From Smallanthus sonchifolius (lineage: Eukaryota > Streptophyta > Magnoliopsida > Asterales > Asteraceae), in the NCBI GenBank assembly GCA_023525975.1, contig CM042038.1:6387272-6451271 (forward strand): a stretch of 64,000 nt of DNA, read 5' to 3'. Below are positions 23,156 to 33,500 of this stretch, piece after piece. Every line of letters begins with the position of its first letter. Within the stretch, counting starts at the first letter, position 1. Under the pieces are notes generated by a model. The model did no database searches and was not told the DNA's origin. It worked only from the letters and a program-made list of their open reading frames with translations. The translations under genes were made by a program, and so were the position numbers.

Positions 23156-24017
23156 GCAGATGCCGCATTTAAGCATTACAGAAAGCTAGCTTTATTTCTA
23201 CATCCTTTTTTTTTCTACATCCTAATAAGAATAAATATGTAGGGGCAGATGGGGGCATTTAAGCATATTTCAGAAGCATGGAATTTGCTTTCTGATAAAA
23301 CTATAAGACTGGCTGATGATCAGAGGCGGCAAGCTACAGTCGAAAATAGTGGTGCGTCAGCGGCACGCGGGCATCACCACCAGGACAGAACGGTTTATAC
23401 AATTTCACAAGAGGTACAACCACTAGAGTAAAGAGTGAAAGTAGTAACCTGAGAGACAATAAACAAACTCAAAAGACATTCTGGACTGTATGTCATGGAT
23501 GTAAAATGCAGTATGAGTATTTAAGAATGTATTCATACAGAAACTGATCTCCTCACCTGTACGGAATGAAGAAACACCAAATGAAGTTGAACATAAATAT
23601 GAAATCTTGGAAATTGACGAGTATGATGAAGAAACGTGTTTTACAGTTACCAAACTGGTTAAAGTTGTCGGTTTTTACCAGTTTTTCACAGGAAGATAAA
23701 CCCTAAGGAAGCAAGGGTAATTCCGGAAAGTGAAATATCTCGGTTTTTCTCATCAAATTTATTCTTACTTGTTGACGGGTTAAGAATCAGTCAATGCTCC
23801 TAAAGGTTGTCTTGAGCTTGATCCTGTAGCTACACCTGATGAATTTCATCCAGTTATAGCAGATTTGCGGGAACCAGAAAACATTAATGATGATGAGTCA
23901 GTAGTTTTACCAGATGTTAAGGAAGTAGCGAATGTTGAAGCCTGCGTGGGAATTGAATCGAGCTGTTGACCTGATATTTGTACTGATGGATACATGAGAG
24001 CAATGGCGGACCCATAA
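23156..24017 (+). pseudogene. DnaJ-domain / DUF3444 protein pseudogene
   Basis: Broken frames give ADAAFKHYRKLALFLHP, then GAFKHISEAWNLLSDKTIRL. These are the two ends of a J-domain in which the region around the HPD motif has been replaced by a poly-T stretch. Further on, FWTVCHGCKMQYEYLRMY matches the zinc-finger-like segment of plant DnaJ-DUF3444 proteins, and after frame changes KGCLELDPVATPDEFHPV matches a DUF3444 motif. Stops and frameshifts separate the pieces, and large parts of a normal protein of 700 or more residues are missing. It runs toward the 3' end of the LCR gene. The family match is from remembered motifs. It looks like a decayed, partial copy and not an expressed gene. Confidence 0.7.
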
Positions 24018-24238
24018 ATTTATTTTTACCGCGGCATTCTTCATAATGTGTGATGAATCAGGGTCACTCTTCGTATATTACGTTACAGGAGTAGGGGAAC
24101 AAAACATGATTAATACTACACGTGTACGGGTCATAACAAAAGATGTTTAATATAACATACTTGACATTGTAAAGAAAATTTAAACGATACCACCTAGAGT
24201 CTTCGACAATCCTACTAAAGTACGTGGCAAACAAAAGG

Positions 24239-27200
24239 CTAAGCCTTAGCCGTGAGACATGGATGAAAGGCTGTCCCACAAGCAATCCAATGTCGTTTTC
24301 GACTGTGTGGAAACGGAACCTTAAACCATTCTTTTCTCAAAATATCATAAGTAACCAACCGGTTCATCATTTTAAACCGGAGTGATAACATAAGCAATCC
24401 TCTGTTACCCAAACAAGACATCTTTATGTGCTTTCCATAAAACTCTAAGCACAATATATTTGGCATTCTGTCAACCTCCTTCCACAAGAGAGTCATCTTC
24501 TGAAGCTCCCATATGCAGACACACGTGGCCGCGTTCTTACTCAGCAACCCCACCAACATAATCTTGCCACCACACTCCGCCAGCGTGTGATCGCTTATGT
24601 GGACAGGGGCCGGAACCGTAAACTGCTTCCAAGTTCCCGTTACCATGTCATACGATACAATCCCCTCAGGATCGGACCTCAGGAAATACATACACCCGTC
24701 TACAGTCACAGACTGTGACCTAAAGTTGATTGACAGTGGCAGTTTGATACACGCTGGCATGCCACCTGGGCAGGTCCACGTGTTGTTTCTAGAGTCGTAA
24801 ACTTCATACTCGCCGTCAGACCTGACCCACATGATCTGGTAAGCCCCACTACCGGATTTGTGATTTACAGTCATCCCAACAACTACCCTTGACCAAACTT
24901 TGACTGATCTAGCCTGTAACTCACGGAAAGATTGGGTCAACGGGTTACAGACATAGAAGCTTCTATGACCGATGTCTAGAAAACATATGAGCCCGCCTGC
25001 AGAAGCTACGGGTAATATTATCATCTTTGTGGGTACCGTGGGTGCAGTTGGGTGGTGCCATTTTCTTGAAACCGGGTCATACATGGCTCCTGTGTTGACA
25101 TTTTCATGGGTTCGGGTGTAGAACCATGGTTGGGTTCGAGTGACTTGACCACATTCAACTGAAAAGCTGTTAGAAGTCAACAACGAGTTCCATTTCTGGC
25201 AAACCGACCTGAACCGGAAAAAGGTAGCAACAGGAAGTCGAGCAATTACGGTTTCATACAAATCCTCTGGGAATTCTTTCCAGATTTCTGATTCCATGGA
25301 CTCAATTGGGTTGGAGGTTTCAGGCAATTTCTCTCGAGTTCGGTCCTTTCGGGCCCGTTTTGAAGGTGGAGCTTTCCCAGGCTCTAGCATTTTGAACTTT
25401 CCTGCCCGCATTACAAAATTATAGCAATCATCTTCTGATGTGTTATCTTCAAGGTTTAGAAGACACCATCTACAAAGAAAATAAAGTTACTATAAATAAT
25501 TTAAAAAATCCTGTAACAGGTTTAAACAAACTTAATGGTATTCCATAAGATATAATACGAGATAAATAGATAGATTAATTATGTATCCGTCCATAGAGAA
25601 AATAGATAGCTACCGCTGATTCTCATTCTTGGAAGTTGAAACTGTTAATACACAACAGTTATATTTGCACACACATAATATCATATTTTTCCCCAATTGG
25701 CTATTTTTTAATTATATAAAAACACTTGCATCAAAATAATCAAAATAGAAGGCAAACGGGCAACAAGTTGCGCCTCAAGCCCTTTTTGGATAGCTAACCA
25801 AGTATTTTAAAAACTACATTCATAGATCTTAGGGTCATAACATAACTATGCATAACCCGTTTGACACGACTAAGAAGCACCACAGCATCAGGCGCAAGGA
25901 AACCAAAAGTATCAAATGCAAATATAATAAACATGTGTTGGTTGTTAATACACGCTTTCTCATGTTTGGTCACTTTGCATGAAGCAACTTTTAAAGCTTT
26001 TAAAGCAGACTATTTTATAAAAAGTTTTTTGCTACACTTGGGTTAGGGATCTAGGGGATAAAGGAACTTATCATAAGCAAACCTTGTTCAATAATAATGG
26101 GATTAAACAAATTTAGCAAACCTATAAATCTTTAGAGCATGACTATATCAAGAAGGAATTCTAAGGGTCACAATTGAATATATTTGATATAAAAAGCATG
26201 AAGCATGTTAAGATATCTTCAAACAACTACAAATCTTGATGACTTATGTAACGGAAGTGATTAGAGATAACTCCAAACAGATTTAACTTTGAATATGTGG
26301 ATTTTGTTAGAAAGCACATTTCTAATTTACAGTATATGAGCTATTAAGAAAGGAAACACAGAAGAGCCTAAAGCTCACAGGAACATAATTATAATGATGA
26401 AAGCAAGTTAAAGGACCAAATAATCACTTATTTCACATAAACACACCATTGTCCCCAGTATGAGTACTACAAAATCAGGGTGCACAAACATTCAAGATAA
26501 CCGTAACTACGTGTGCCATTTATGCCCAAAAATGATGTTCGTTTGACACTATGGAAAGGAATGCGGGATTACCGAAGGAATGTCAATGTGTCAGATAAAC
26601 TTGGTAAATTGTATTGTATATTGATTTGTGTAATAGATAGCAATACAATAAGATCCTATATATAGATAATACAAAGCATCATTAGGGCCGGCTATTAGAA
26701 GCTTAGGGCCGGGCCTAATCTATACAAACATATCGATCAATACTCCCCCTCAAGCTAAGGCCGGGGATCAACTCTTAGCTTGGACTTCAAAAAGAGAAAA
26801 CGATCAGATGGTAGGCCTTTGTGAACACATCAGCAATTTGATCATGTGTGGAAATAAACTGCACAGATAATTTTCTTTGGGCAACCTTCTCTCGGACAAA
26901 ATGAAAATCTACTTCCACATGCTTTGTTCTGGCATGGAAGACTGGATTAGCGGATAGGTATGTAGCTCCTAGATTGTCACACCATAGGATTGGAGCAATC
27001 CGCATAGGGACACGCAGTTCTCTCAACAAAGTTTCAAGCCAAGTCAATTCAGCAACCGTATCTGCCAAGGCCTTGTATTCGGATTCAGTAGATGACCGAG
27101 ATACAGTCTTTTGTTTTCTAGCTGACCATGAGATTAGATTTGACCCAAGATAGATGGCATATCCCCCCGTGGATCGACGGTCATCTGGACACCCAGCCCA

Positions 27201-30200
27201 GTCGGCATCAGAAAAAGCGGTTAAGTTGTGGGCATCCGTATAGGCGTGTAGAACCGGAGAAGACTTGCTGGAGATCAAAAGACCATGATGAGCCGTCCCT
27301 TGTAGATAGCGTAATATACGTTTAACAGCTGACCAATGATTATCAGTAGGGGAATGCATGAACTGACAAACTTTGTTAACAGCAAAGGTAATGTCGGGTC
27401 GTGATAGAGTAACATACTGTAATGCCCCAACCATTTGTCTGTATTTAACCGGATCATCAAAGAGAGGACTGTCACCAAGATGTAGAGAAGCACTAGTAGT
27501 GCACGGTGGCGGGACCGGTTTGGACTGTGACAAATTTGCGCGTCCCAACAGGTCATGAATATATTTCTTTTGAGAGAGAATGATATCAGATCCTGATCGA
27601 ACCACTTCAATACCGTTACCAACATGAAGATGATCATCACCAAAATAAGGCTCAGCGGAGTCAAAACCGGACGCATCTAATGCTGCATGATCATTGGCAC
27701 CTGTGTCTGGAAGCCAGTTGGTATAAGCTTGTGAACGATGATCCGCATAATTAGCAGATGACTGTCTTGACCTCAAGGTAGATGGGTCTCTATTTGGGCA
27801 TTGAGATGGGACATGTCCTATCCCGCACCTGTTACAAGTTCCAAATACAGTATTTTGGTTAGATGCCCAACTGAACTGACCTGAATTTCGAGTTCCTTGG
27901 CTGCGGTTGTAGTTATTGTTGTTGTTTCGACCACCGCGGCCACCCCGGTTACCACGACCTCGACTAAAGTTAGACTGTCCAGACCTGTTGGTGTAGAAAG
28001 CTTGAGGCGTGGATGTTTGTGGTGAACCAGGGAGTGGTTGTAACTGAAAACCTAGACGGGCAACCATCTGCTGAATGGCCTGAACAGTGTCAGGAGGAGC
28101 CGAGGGAGAACCTGCTGCAGTGGCAGCCGTGAAGGCTTGGACAGGTGTAACTTCAGGAGTTGGTTTCTTGATTAGAAATTCATGGTCAGCAAGGAGACCA
28201 GGGAGCTCAGAAAACACAGCTTGAAATTCTCTTGCCAGGAGGCCTTGTTTGACTCCATTATACTCTTCACGAAGACCTGCAACAACTAGCATAACAACAT
28301 CTTTGTCAGGCATTGGATGGCCAATATTTGCAAGGGCATTTGCGTATTGTTGTGCCCTGGCGAGGTATGCAACAGAAGTTTCATCCCCTGTCATTTGGAT
28401 TTTCAGTAGTTGAGTTTTCAATGTGAATTCTCTTGAAGAAGTATGAGGGGCATAAGCACGTTCAAGAGCAAGCCACACATCCCGTGAAGTATCACCTTGA
28501 ACATGCTGAAAAGAAGCCTCGGAGATGGTTGAGGTGAGTAGCATGAGAACGTGGGCATCATTGGATAACCAAGCCGTGTGGTTGGGATTAGGTCTGGTAA
28601 CAACAGTTGCAGCATCTTTGTCTGATGTTCCCTGTGATGATGAAATCGTTGATGGAGGGCAGGGAATACTCCCATCAATATATCCGAATAGCCCATTTGT
28701 AACAAGAAAAGGCTTGATCATAGCCTTCCAATGTCCATAGTTTGTAGGGGACAAAGTGAAGGCAAACTTATGAGAGTTGTGTGAAGTTTTCTCGGTGGTG
28801 CAGAAGGCTTGAAGGAGAGCCATCAGAATGATGGGTTTTTTTTTTTTTGTGTGTGTGTCGGCAGGACAGGGATGATATGGAGAATTAGGGTTAGAACCTA
28901 AGAGGCTCTGATACCAAGATAAACTTGGTAAATTGTATTGTATATTGATTTGTGTAATAGATAGCAATACAATAAGATCCTATATATAGATAATACAAAG
29001 CATCATTAGGGCCGGCTATTAGAAGCTTAGGGCCGGGCCTAATCTATACAAACATATCGATCAATAGTGTCATTACGTCAACAACGTTTGTTTTCATTTC
29101 TCAGGGGACCCTTTTATTTCATTCCATCCCTCCAAATAATGAACATCAACCGTTTTACCCATACTGATCACCAGGATTTATTTTAAATCCATCAAAAGTC
29201 TCAACAAAATCGTCCAATCAATTGAAATAAATGGCTGTCAAATAAGACTCTGATTATTAACTATTGTGAGTTGAACTTTCATTTATTAAACGGATACAAA
29301 TTCAAAGGTATGTATCTATAGTTGAAGTCATCATCTCATTACAAACAGGTTTTGATTCAAAGGTATGTATTGTTTTATTTTTTCTTTTTCTTTTTCACAA
29401 TCAGTCCCAAACACTCAATTTCTCTTTATTGGATATGCTTGATTCACATGAACAAGCATGTAGTTATCTGTGCATTTTAATTGCTAAATAAAATGCTTGA
29501 ATGAAACTGTTTTTGAAATGAAAACCACATATGTTGTACATTTGTTGAAATCGCATTTTTTCTTTGTGGCTTTCATCCGGTGCTCTTAACAAATGTACAA
29601 CATATTTGATGATTTTAGTTATTAATACCTTTATTTTGTTTGATGATACACGAGTGTCGAGTGACATATTTCTGGACCTGTTTTGTTTGTGTACACATAG
29701 AAATGATTTTAGTTAATTGTTTATGGTTTTAGATATTCATTTCTCTAGTCAGAAAATGTTGTACTGCAAAAGAACATGTTCCATTACTGGACCTTTCTTA
29801 TTCCATTGCCTTTCTCATTCCATTCCATCATACCACACAGACCACAATGAAAACAAATTACTTGAAAATTCTCAGTTCACTGAAGGCACAACTAAAACTG
29901 ATTGAAACAGATTACTCTGAATTCACTATTTAGGTCAAATTAGAGAAAATTCATCACAAAATCACTCACAAACAAATACAGGACTACAACTAACATTTAA
30001 CAACAGTGAATTCGTATTCTATCACTTTTCAATCGAAACGATCGAATCTGAACTGAAATCAACAATTTGAGTAAGACATGAGCAATTTCCATACGATAAA
30101 CAAATTCAAATCGCAACGCAACAAATAAAAACGAAATACATCTCAAATTACACGCATAAGTGAAATATGAGAATCGATCTAAATAGCTAGGTAAATAAGG

Positions 30201-30371
30201 GCACAAAAGGAATCACCTATCGTTACGAAGCTGTGGCGGCGGTTGGAGTATCGTCGGAGGTTGATGATGAAAGATATACGGCGGAGGAAGGTGAGTGCCG
30301 TAGAGGTCTAAGAGCTCTTGAACTTGACCGATGAGCTGCCTCAACATGGCCAGCCCTTCTACAAACAGCAT
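24239..30371 (-). CDS. LCR: LCR-type F-box protein (miR394 target)
   Basis: Two exons on the minus strand: 30371-30217 and 25469-24239, giving 461 aa. The join AG|A has GT (30216-30215) and AG (25471-25470) at the intron ends. An in-frame TAA directly precedes the ATG at 30371. The protein starts MLFVEGLAMLRQLIGQVQEL, crosses the intron into WCLLNLEDN, has a basic stretch, an F-box at about residues 115-155 (EFPEDLYETVIARLPVATFF), then a kelch-like C-terminal domain ending GTAFHPCLTAKA. This layout and length match Arabidopsis LEAF CURLING RESPONSIVENESS (At1g27340, about 467 aa), a substrate receptor of an SCF ubiquitin ligase acting in leaf shape and shoot meristem maintenance. The miR394 site at 24460-24479 supports the identity. 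The 4747-bp intron holds a young Copia element in the same orientation. No internal stop is seen. An exon-2-only reading from 25411 would miss 71 residues. Confidence 0.92.
24460..24479 (-). promoter_or_regulatory. miR394 target site in LCR
   Basis: The transcript reads GGAGGTTGACAGAATGCCAA. Plant miR394 is TTGGCATTCTGTCCACCTCC as remembered, so pairing is complete except for one position. The site lies in the coding region and encodes part of KEVDRMPN (about residues 382-388), the position of the conserved site in Arabidopsis LCR. Cleavage here would limit LCR protein. Confidence 0.9.
26588..26592. repeat. Target site duplication, left (GTGTC)
   Basis: GTGTC here and again at 29067-29071 directly flank the two LTRs of the Copia element. 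Confidence 0.9.
26593..26742 (-). repeat. 3' LTR of the Copia element
   Basis: 150 bp, identical by eye to 28917-29066. It contains the inverted-looking GGGCCGGCTATTAGAAGC / TTAGGGCCGGGCC core. The polypurine tract lies just inside it at 26743-26755. Confidence 0.92.
26787..28823 (-). CDS. Gag-protease/RT-RNaseH fusion of deleted Copia
   Basis: 678 aa from the ATG at 28823 (MALLQAFCTTEKTS). An upstream in-frame ATG at 28967 lies in the LTR and is not the likely start. The Gag part has the Copia N-terminal domain (NYGHWKAMIKPFL), a Gly/Arg/Asn-rich linker and a CCHC knuckle, CNRCGIGHVPSQC, near residue 327. A protease active-site motif, DTGA, follows near residue 372. At about residue 402 the frame jumps from the protease segment HLHVGNG into the late RT segment IEVVRSGSDIILSQKKYIHD, then RNase H (TAFSDADWAGCPDDRRSTGG; SSTESEYKALAD). 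The catalytic RT motif and all of integrase are missing. The deletion keeps the frame. Near the C-terminus (after QIADVFTKA) a one-base loss relative to the family shifts the frame, so the protein ends early at YHLIVFSF. The product could bind RNA as Gag but cannot replicate the element. Confidence 0.9.
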   Translation of the reverse strand: MALLQAFCTTEKTSHNSHKFAFTLSPTNYGHWKAMIKPFLVTNGLFGYIDGSIPCPPSTISSSQGTSDKDAATVVTRPNPNHTAWLSNDAHVLMLLTSTISEASFQHVQGDTSRDVWLALERAYAPHTSSREFTLKTQLLKIQMTGDETSVAYLARAQQYANALANIGHPMPDKDVVMLVVAGLREEYNGVKQGLLAREFQAVFSELPGLLADHEFLIKKPTPEVTPVQAFTAATAAGSPSAPPDTVQAIQQMVARLGFQLQPLPGSPQTSTPQAFYTNRSGQSNFSRGRGNRGGRGGRNNNNNYNRSQGTRNSGQFSWASNQNTVFGTCNRCGIGHVPSQCPNRDPSTLRSRQSSANYADHRSQAYTNWLPDTGANDHAALDASGFDSAEPYFGDDHLHVGNGIEVVRSGSDIILSQKKYIHDLLGRANLSQSKPVPPPCTTSASLHLGDSPLFDDPVKYRQMVGALQYVTLSRPDITFAVNKVCQFMHSPTDNHWSAVKRILRYLQGTAHHGLLISSKSSPVLHAYTDAHNLTAFSDADWAGCPDDRRSTGGYAIYLGSNLISWSARKQKTVSRSSTESEYKALADTVAELTWLETLLRELRVPMRIAPILWCDNLGATYLSANPVFHARTKHVEVDFHFVREKVAQRKLSVQFISTHDQIADVFTKAYHLIVFSF
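28917..29066 (-). repeat. 5' LTR of the Copia element
   Basis: 150 bp, identical by eye to the copy at 26593-26742 and directly abutting the primer-binding site at 28905-28916. Confidence 0.92.
29067..29071. repeat. Target site duplication, right (GTGTC)
   Basis: Matches 26588-26592 exactly. The intron sequence resumes here. Confidence 0.9.
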
Positions 30372-30555
30372 TTACATATCAACTCCTTCTTCTTCATCAT
30401 AATCGTCCATCCGCAATCATCATAATACCCCACTCCACCTCCCTTTCTCTCTCCAGAACTCACTTTCTTTCTATATCTATATGTTTGTATCTATCTGTGT
30501 GTGAGGGGTTTTGTTTTTCTGTTTTTCTCTGGAGAAGAGGGGAAAATGAAATTGG

Positions 30556-30563
30556 CTTTATAT
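30556..30563 (-). promoter_or_regulatory. Possible TATA box of LCR
   Basis: The minus strand reads ATATAAAG about 190 bases upstream of the ATG. It is followed by a GA/CT-rich leader (30400-30480) common in plant 5' UTRs. Placement is inferred only. Confidence 0.4.
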
Positions 30564-30599
30564 TTAGTTTGTTAGTATTTTCTTTTTTTGAATTTTTGG

Positions 30600-33500
30600 T
30601 TTGAAGTATTTTAATTTCCACGTCAGCTGGCCCATGATGATCGTCAGTAGTATTGACAAATACGCTACTTTTGGGCCCTTTTCTAGTTTTCTTTTTTCCT
30701 TTTAATAGAACCTCTATTATAAAAAAAAAAAAACAAAACAAAAAAACTTAGAGTCCGTCGATACCTTTCTAACTAAACTAATCTGTTGAATCACAGCTTG
30801 CGTTGTGTGTGTGTATATATATATATCCTTCTGGTTTTGGATGTATTTTTTTTTAACAAGAATGCTTTTATTATAAAAACAAGCCAGTGGAGAGCTGGAA
30901 CACGGACATACAACAATCCAAGCAATCCACACGAACCAAATATTAGAGTTGAAGATGGCATACATGAGGTTTTTTACTGATTTCGAGTCGATACCCTTTG
31001 ACTATAGGCCAATTAGCCTTATAGGGTGTAAACAACTAAACAAGTTAGTTACAATGGTAATTAAGTTTTCTAAATTGTAAGTTATGCACCTTCGAGATAC
31101 AGAAATTGCATCGTATGACAAGTTGATATTGAAGAACACATTTTGTTAGTAAGATAACTATTATTATATAATGAAAATACATGAACCGTGTATAGATATA
31201 TGTATGTTGTCACACTAGTATTGTTAGGGCATGAGATATACTAAAATGTGTGAGTTCAAACGAGTGTATTTTTCTTTCATGTGGACGCCCCTTTACATTA
31301 AATTTGCATAAATAATCTACATCTATTATAGGCAAAATACAATATTATTGATACATTTAAGATTTAACATTTTGAAGAAGAAAAGGTGATTTATGCAATT
31401 AACTTTAATCATGTGATAGCTTGATCCAAAAAACAATGAACAAGGGAGACCCACACGGCTAAAACTTGACCAAATGTCAAGTGATAGATTAGACATCCAC
31501 GACTTCTTGACCACATTATGAATGATTGAATGTTTACCCAAAAGTAGCTTCCCATTTGTATACATATTTTCATAATCGTTTGATTATAAATTTAAGAGTA
31601 ACATTTTCATTTTGTCTTTTATTTATGTTTTCTATGTGAATTTAATGTCACTTGTCATTTTTTCTCAAGACATATATACATTATAAACATTAAAAAAAAT
31701 ATTTACAACAACCAGGTTAGTGTTGTCGATTAATTTATTTTATTATAATAAGTAAGGACACAGGCAACGTTTGCATCTTATATGGGGAAGAAAATAAGGA
31801 TGTATGTTTTTATTTTTTTATGGAGAGATAAATGTGGGGAAAATTTTAGGTTATGTGATTGTATCCCGAGATTTTCATTAAAAGCATCTGAAATTGAGCT
31901 TTAAGGACCAATGTGATGGCAAGTGAGGTGGCGTCCTTCCAAACGATGAAGGCTTGTCTTGGGTTCTCAAGGACGTCCATAACTTGGTTCATCTTCCCAT
32001 AATGACGCTTAAAAATAGAAGTGGGCCCCAACGTTCATAATTCAATTTTATTAATATTACGTCAAGTAAAGTTTATGGGTTAGTGTAAGAAAACTTATCA
32101 CATCACCTTACTTTTTATATTTAAAAGTTGACGTGACATGACATGATAGTATTAAGGACAAATATTTGTCTTTAGTATCGCAAAATGATCTTAGTCTATG
32201 TTAACAGATCTATTGCAACATGTTTCTCCTAATCAAGATTGAAGTTGCGATAGTTCTTGTATGATGATGATGATTGTGATTCGGTTAAAGTTCTCGAGGA
32301 AATGGTAGATGGAAAGATCCTTGAAAAAGTTGTTGAACGTTCTTCATCTGCATTTTTGGTTCAATAGACAATGTTCAGACGTCTCCCATTTCATTCCACA
32401 CTTTACAATATTAGTATCTACTTACTTTATGTCATTCGCAAAATCATAAGTGTTGGTGAAGATGAAATAAAAAAAATTGATTATTGCCTTATTCGTCAAG
32501 GTAAATAGACAACTCATTAACTTTCAATTAAGTGTAAAATTATTTAGGCAGCTTAAAAAGAAGCTTTTGAAACATCCATTGTGATAACAAACGTTTTAAA
32601 TATAGTAAAAGAAAGAATAGGAATTAAAAAATACGTTATATTTGCATAAAAAGTGTCGGATATATAAATTGCCAATGCTTACTTCAAAGGTATTCTAGCG
32701 TTGCCACTTAAGCCAAGAATGGTTTGGTGAAGTCGGTTATACAGTGGAGTGGGATTAATGGATTATCCAATTTCACCTTTAAATGTAATTTATTTTCAAG
32801 GTTTTATTTTAATCAAATGAACAAATATTTGTTGTTTTCCTTTATAAAATTCGTGAAAATAGAGCCAAAATGGTTTTATTTAGTTTTTTTTTAAAGAATC
32901 CAATAAGACTTACAGAAATAAAAACAATTTTGTTTTAGAACAACTTTGAAGATTCAATAGTGTGTTCATCGGGTTAAAATCATTTTCAAAATAGAAAAGA
33001 ACAATTATCACCTTCCACTCCGGTTTAATCCTTTGATTACGTTGCTCTAGTATGATTTTCAAGTAATTTAAATGTTTAGATAAAATAAAACTCATGCCAA
33101 GAAATATTGTTTAGACATTTTTTTATTGTTTTCACATATTTATAAGTATTTTTATAATATTTAATTTGATTACAAATCATCTTTTTATTAAATAAATTTA
33201 TCCGTCAATTTTGCTTGTATTTTTTCTACCAGTCCATTTACTAGAGTAAATATTGTCGATGGATTTTTGTGAAAAAAAACCCCAAGAGTATGTTGGTTTT
33301 TATGTGTAAAAAATTATTGAGAAACTTTTGTGAGAGAAAATATAAAGTATGTTGGTTTTTTTTTGTACATACATTTTTTCCTTAACTGTCAACGATAAAA
33401 AAAAATGTGTTATCATTGTAAACATAAGTGTAGTAGTAACTGTAACTTGTGTTAACTTGGTCATGAAAAGTAACCGATGTCCTATTGATGAACCTCCTTT

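Larger units (their letters stand above)
26593..29066 (-). mobile_element. Young, internally deleted Ty1/Copia retrotransposon
   Basis: Two 150-bp LTRs (26593-26742, 28917-29066) are identical by eye and flanked by a perfect GTGTC duplication. Next to the 5' LTR, on the minus strand, is TGGTATCAGAGC (28916-28905), the classic Copia primer-binding site for initiator Met-tRNA. Next to the 3' LTR is the polypurine tract TTGAGGGGGAG. The interior encodes Gag plus the start of protease fused to the end of reverse transcriptase and RNase H; integrase and most of RT are deleted. The element sits in the LCR intron in the gene's own direction. Identical LTRs point to a very recent insertion, which must have used proteins from an intact relative. 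Confidence 0.93.

Noticed and set aside
24064..24285. Minus-strand frame overlapping the LCR stop
   Set aside because: Out of phase with LCR and mostly 3' flanking sequence.
28824..28967. Upstream extension of the Copia Gag to the ATG at 28967
   Set aside because: Codons before 28823 lie in the LTR and primer-binding region. The conserved Gag start is MALLQAF at 28823.
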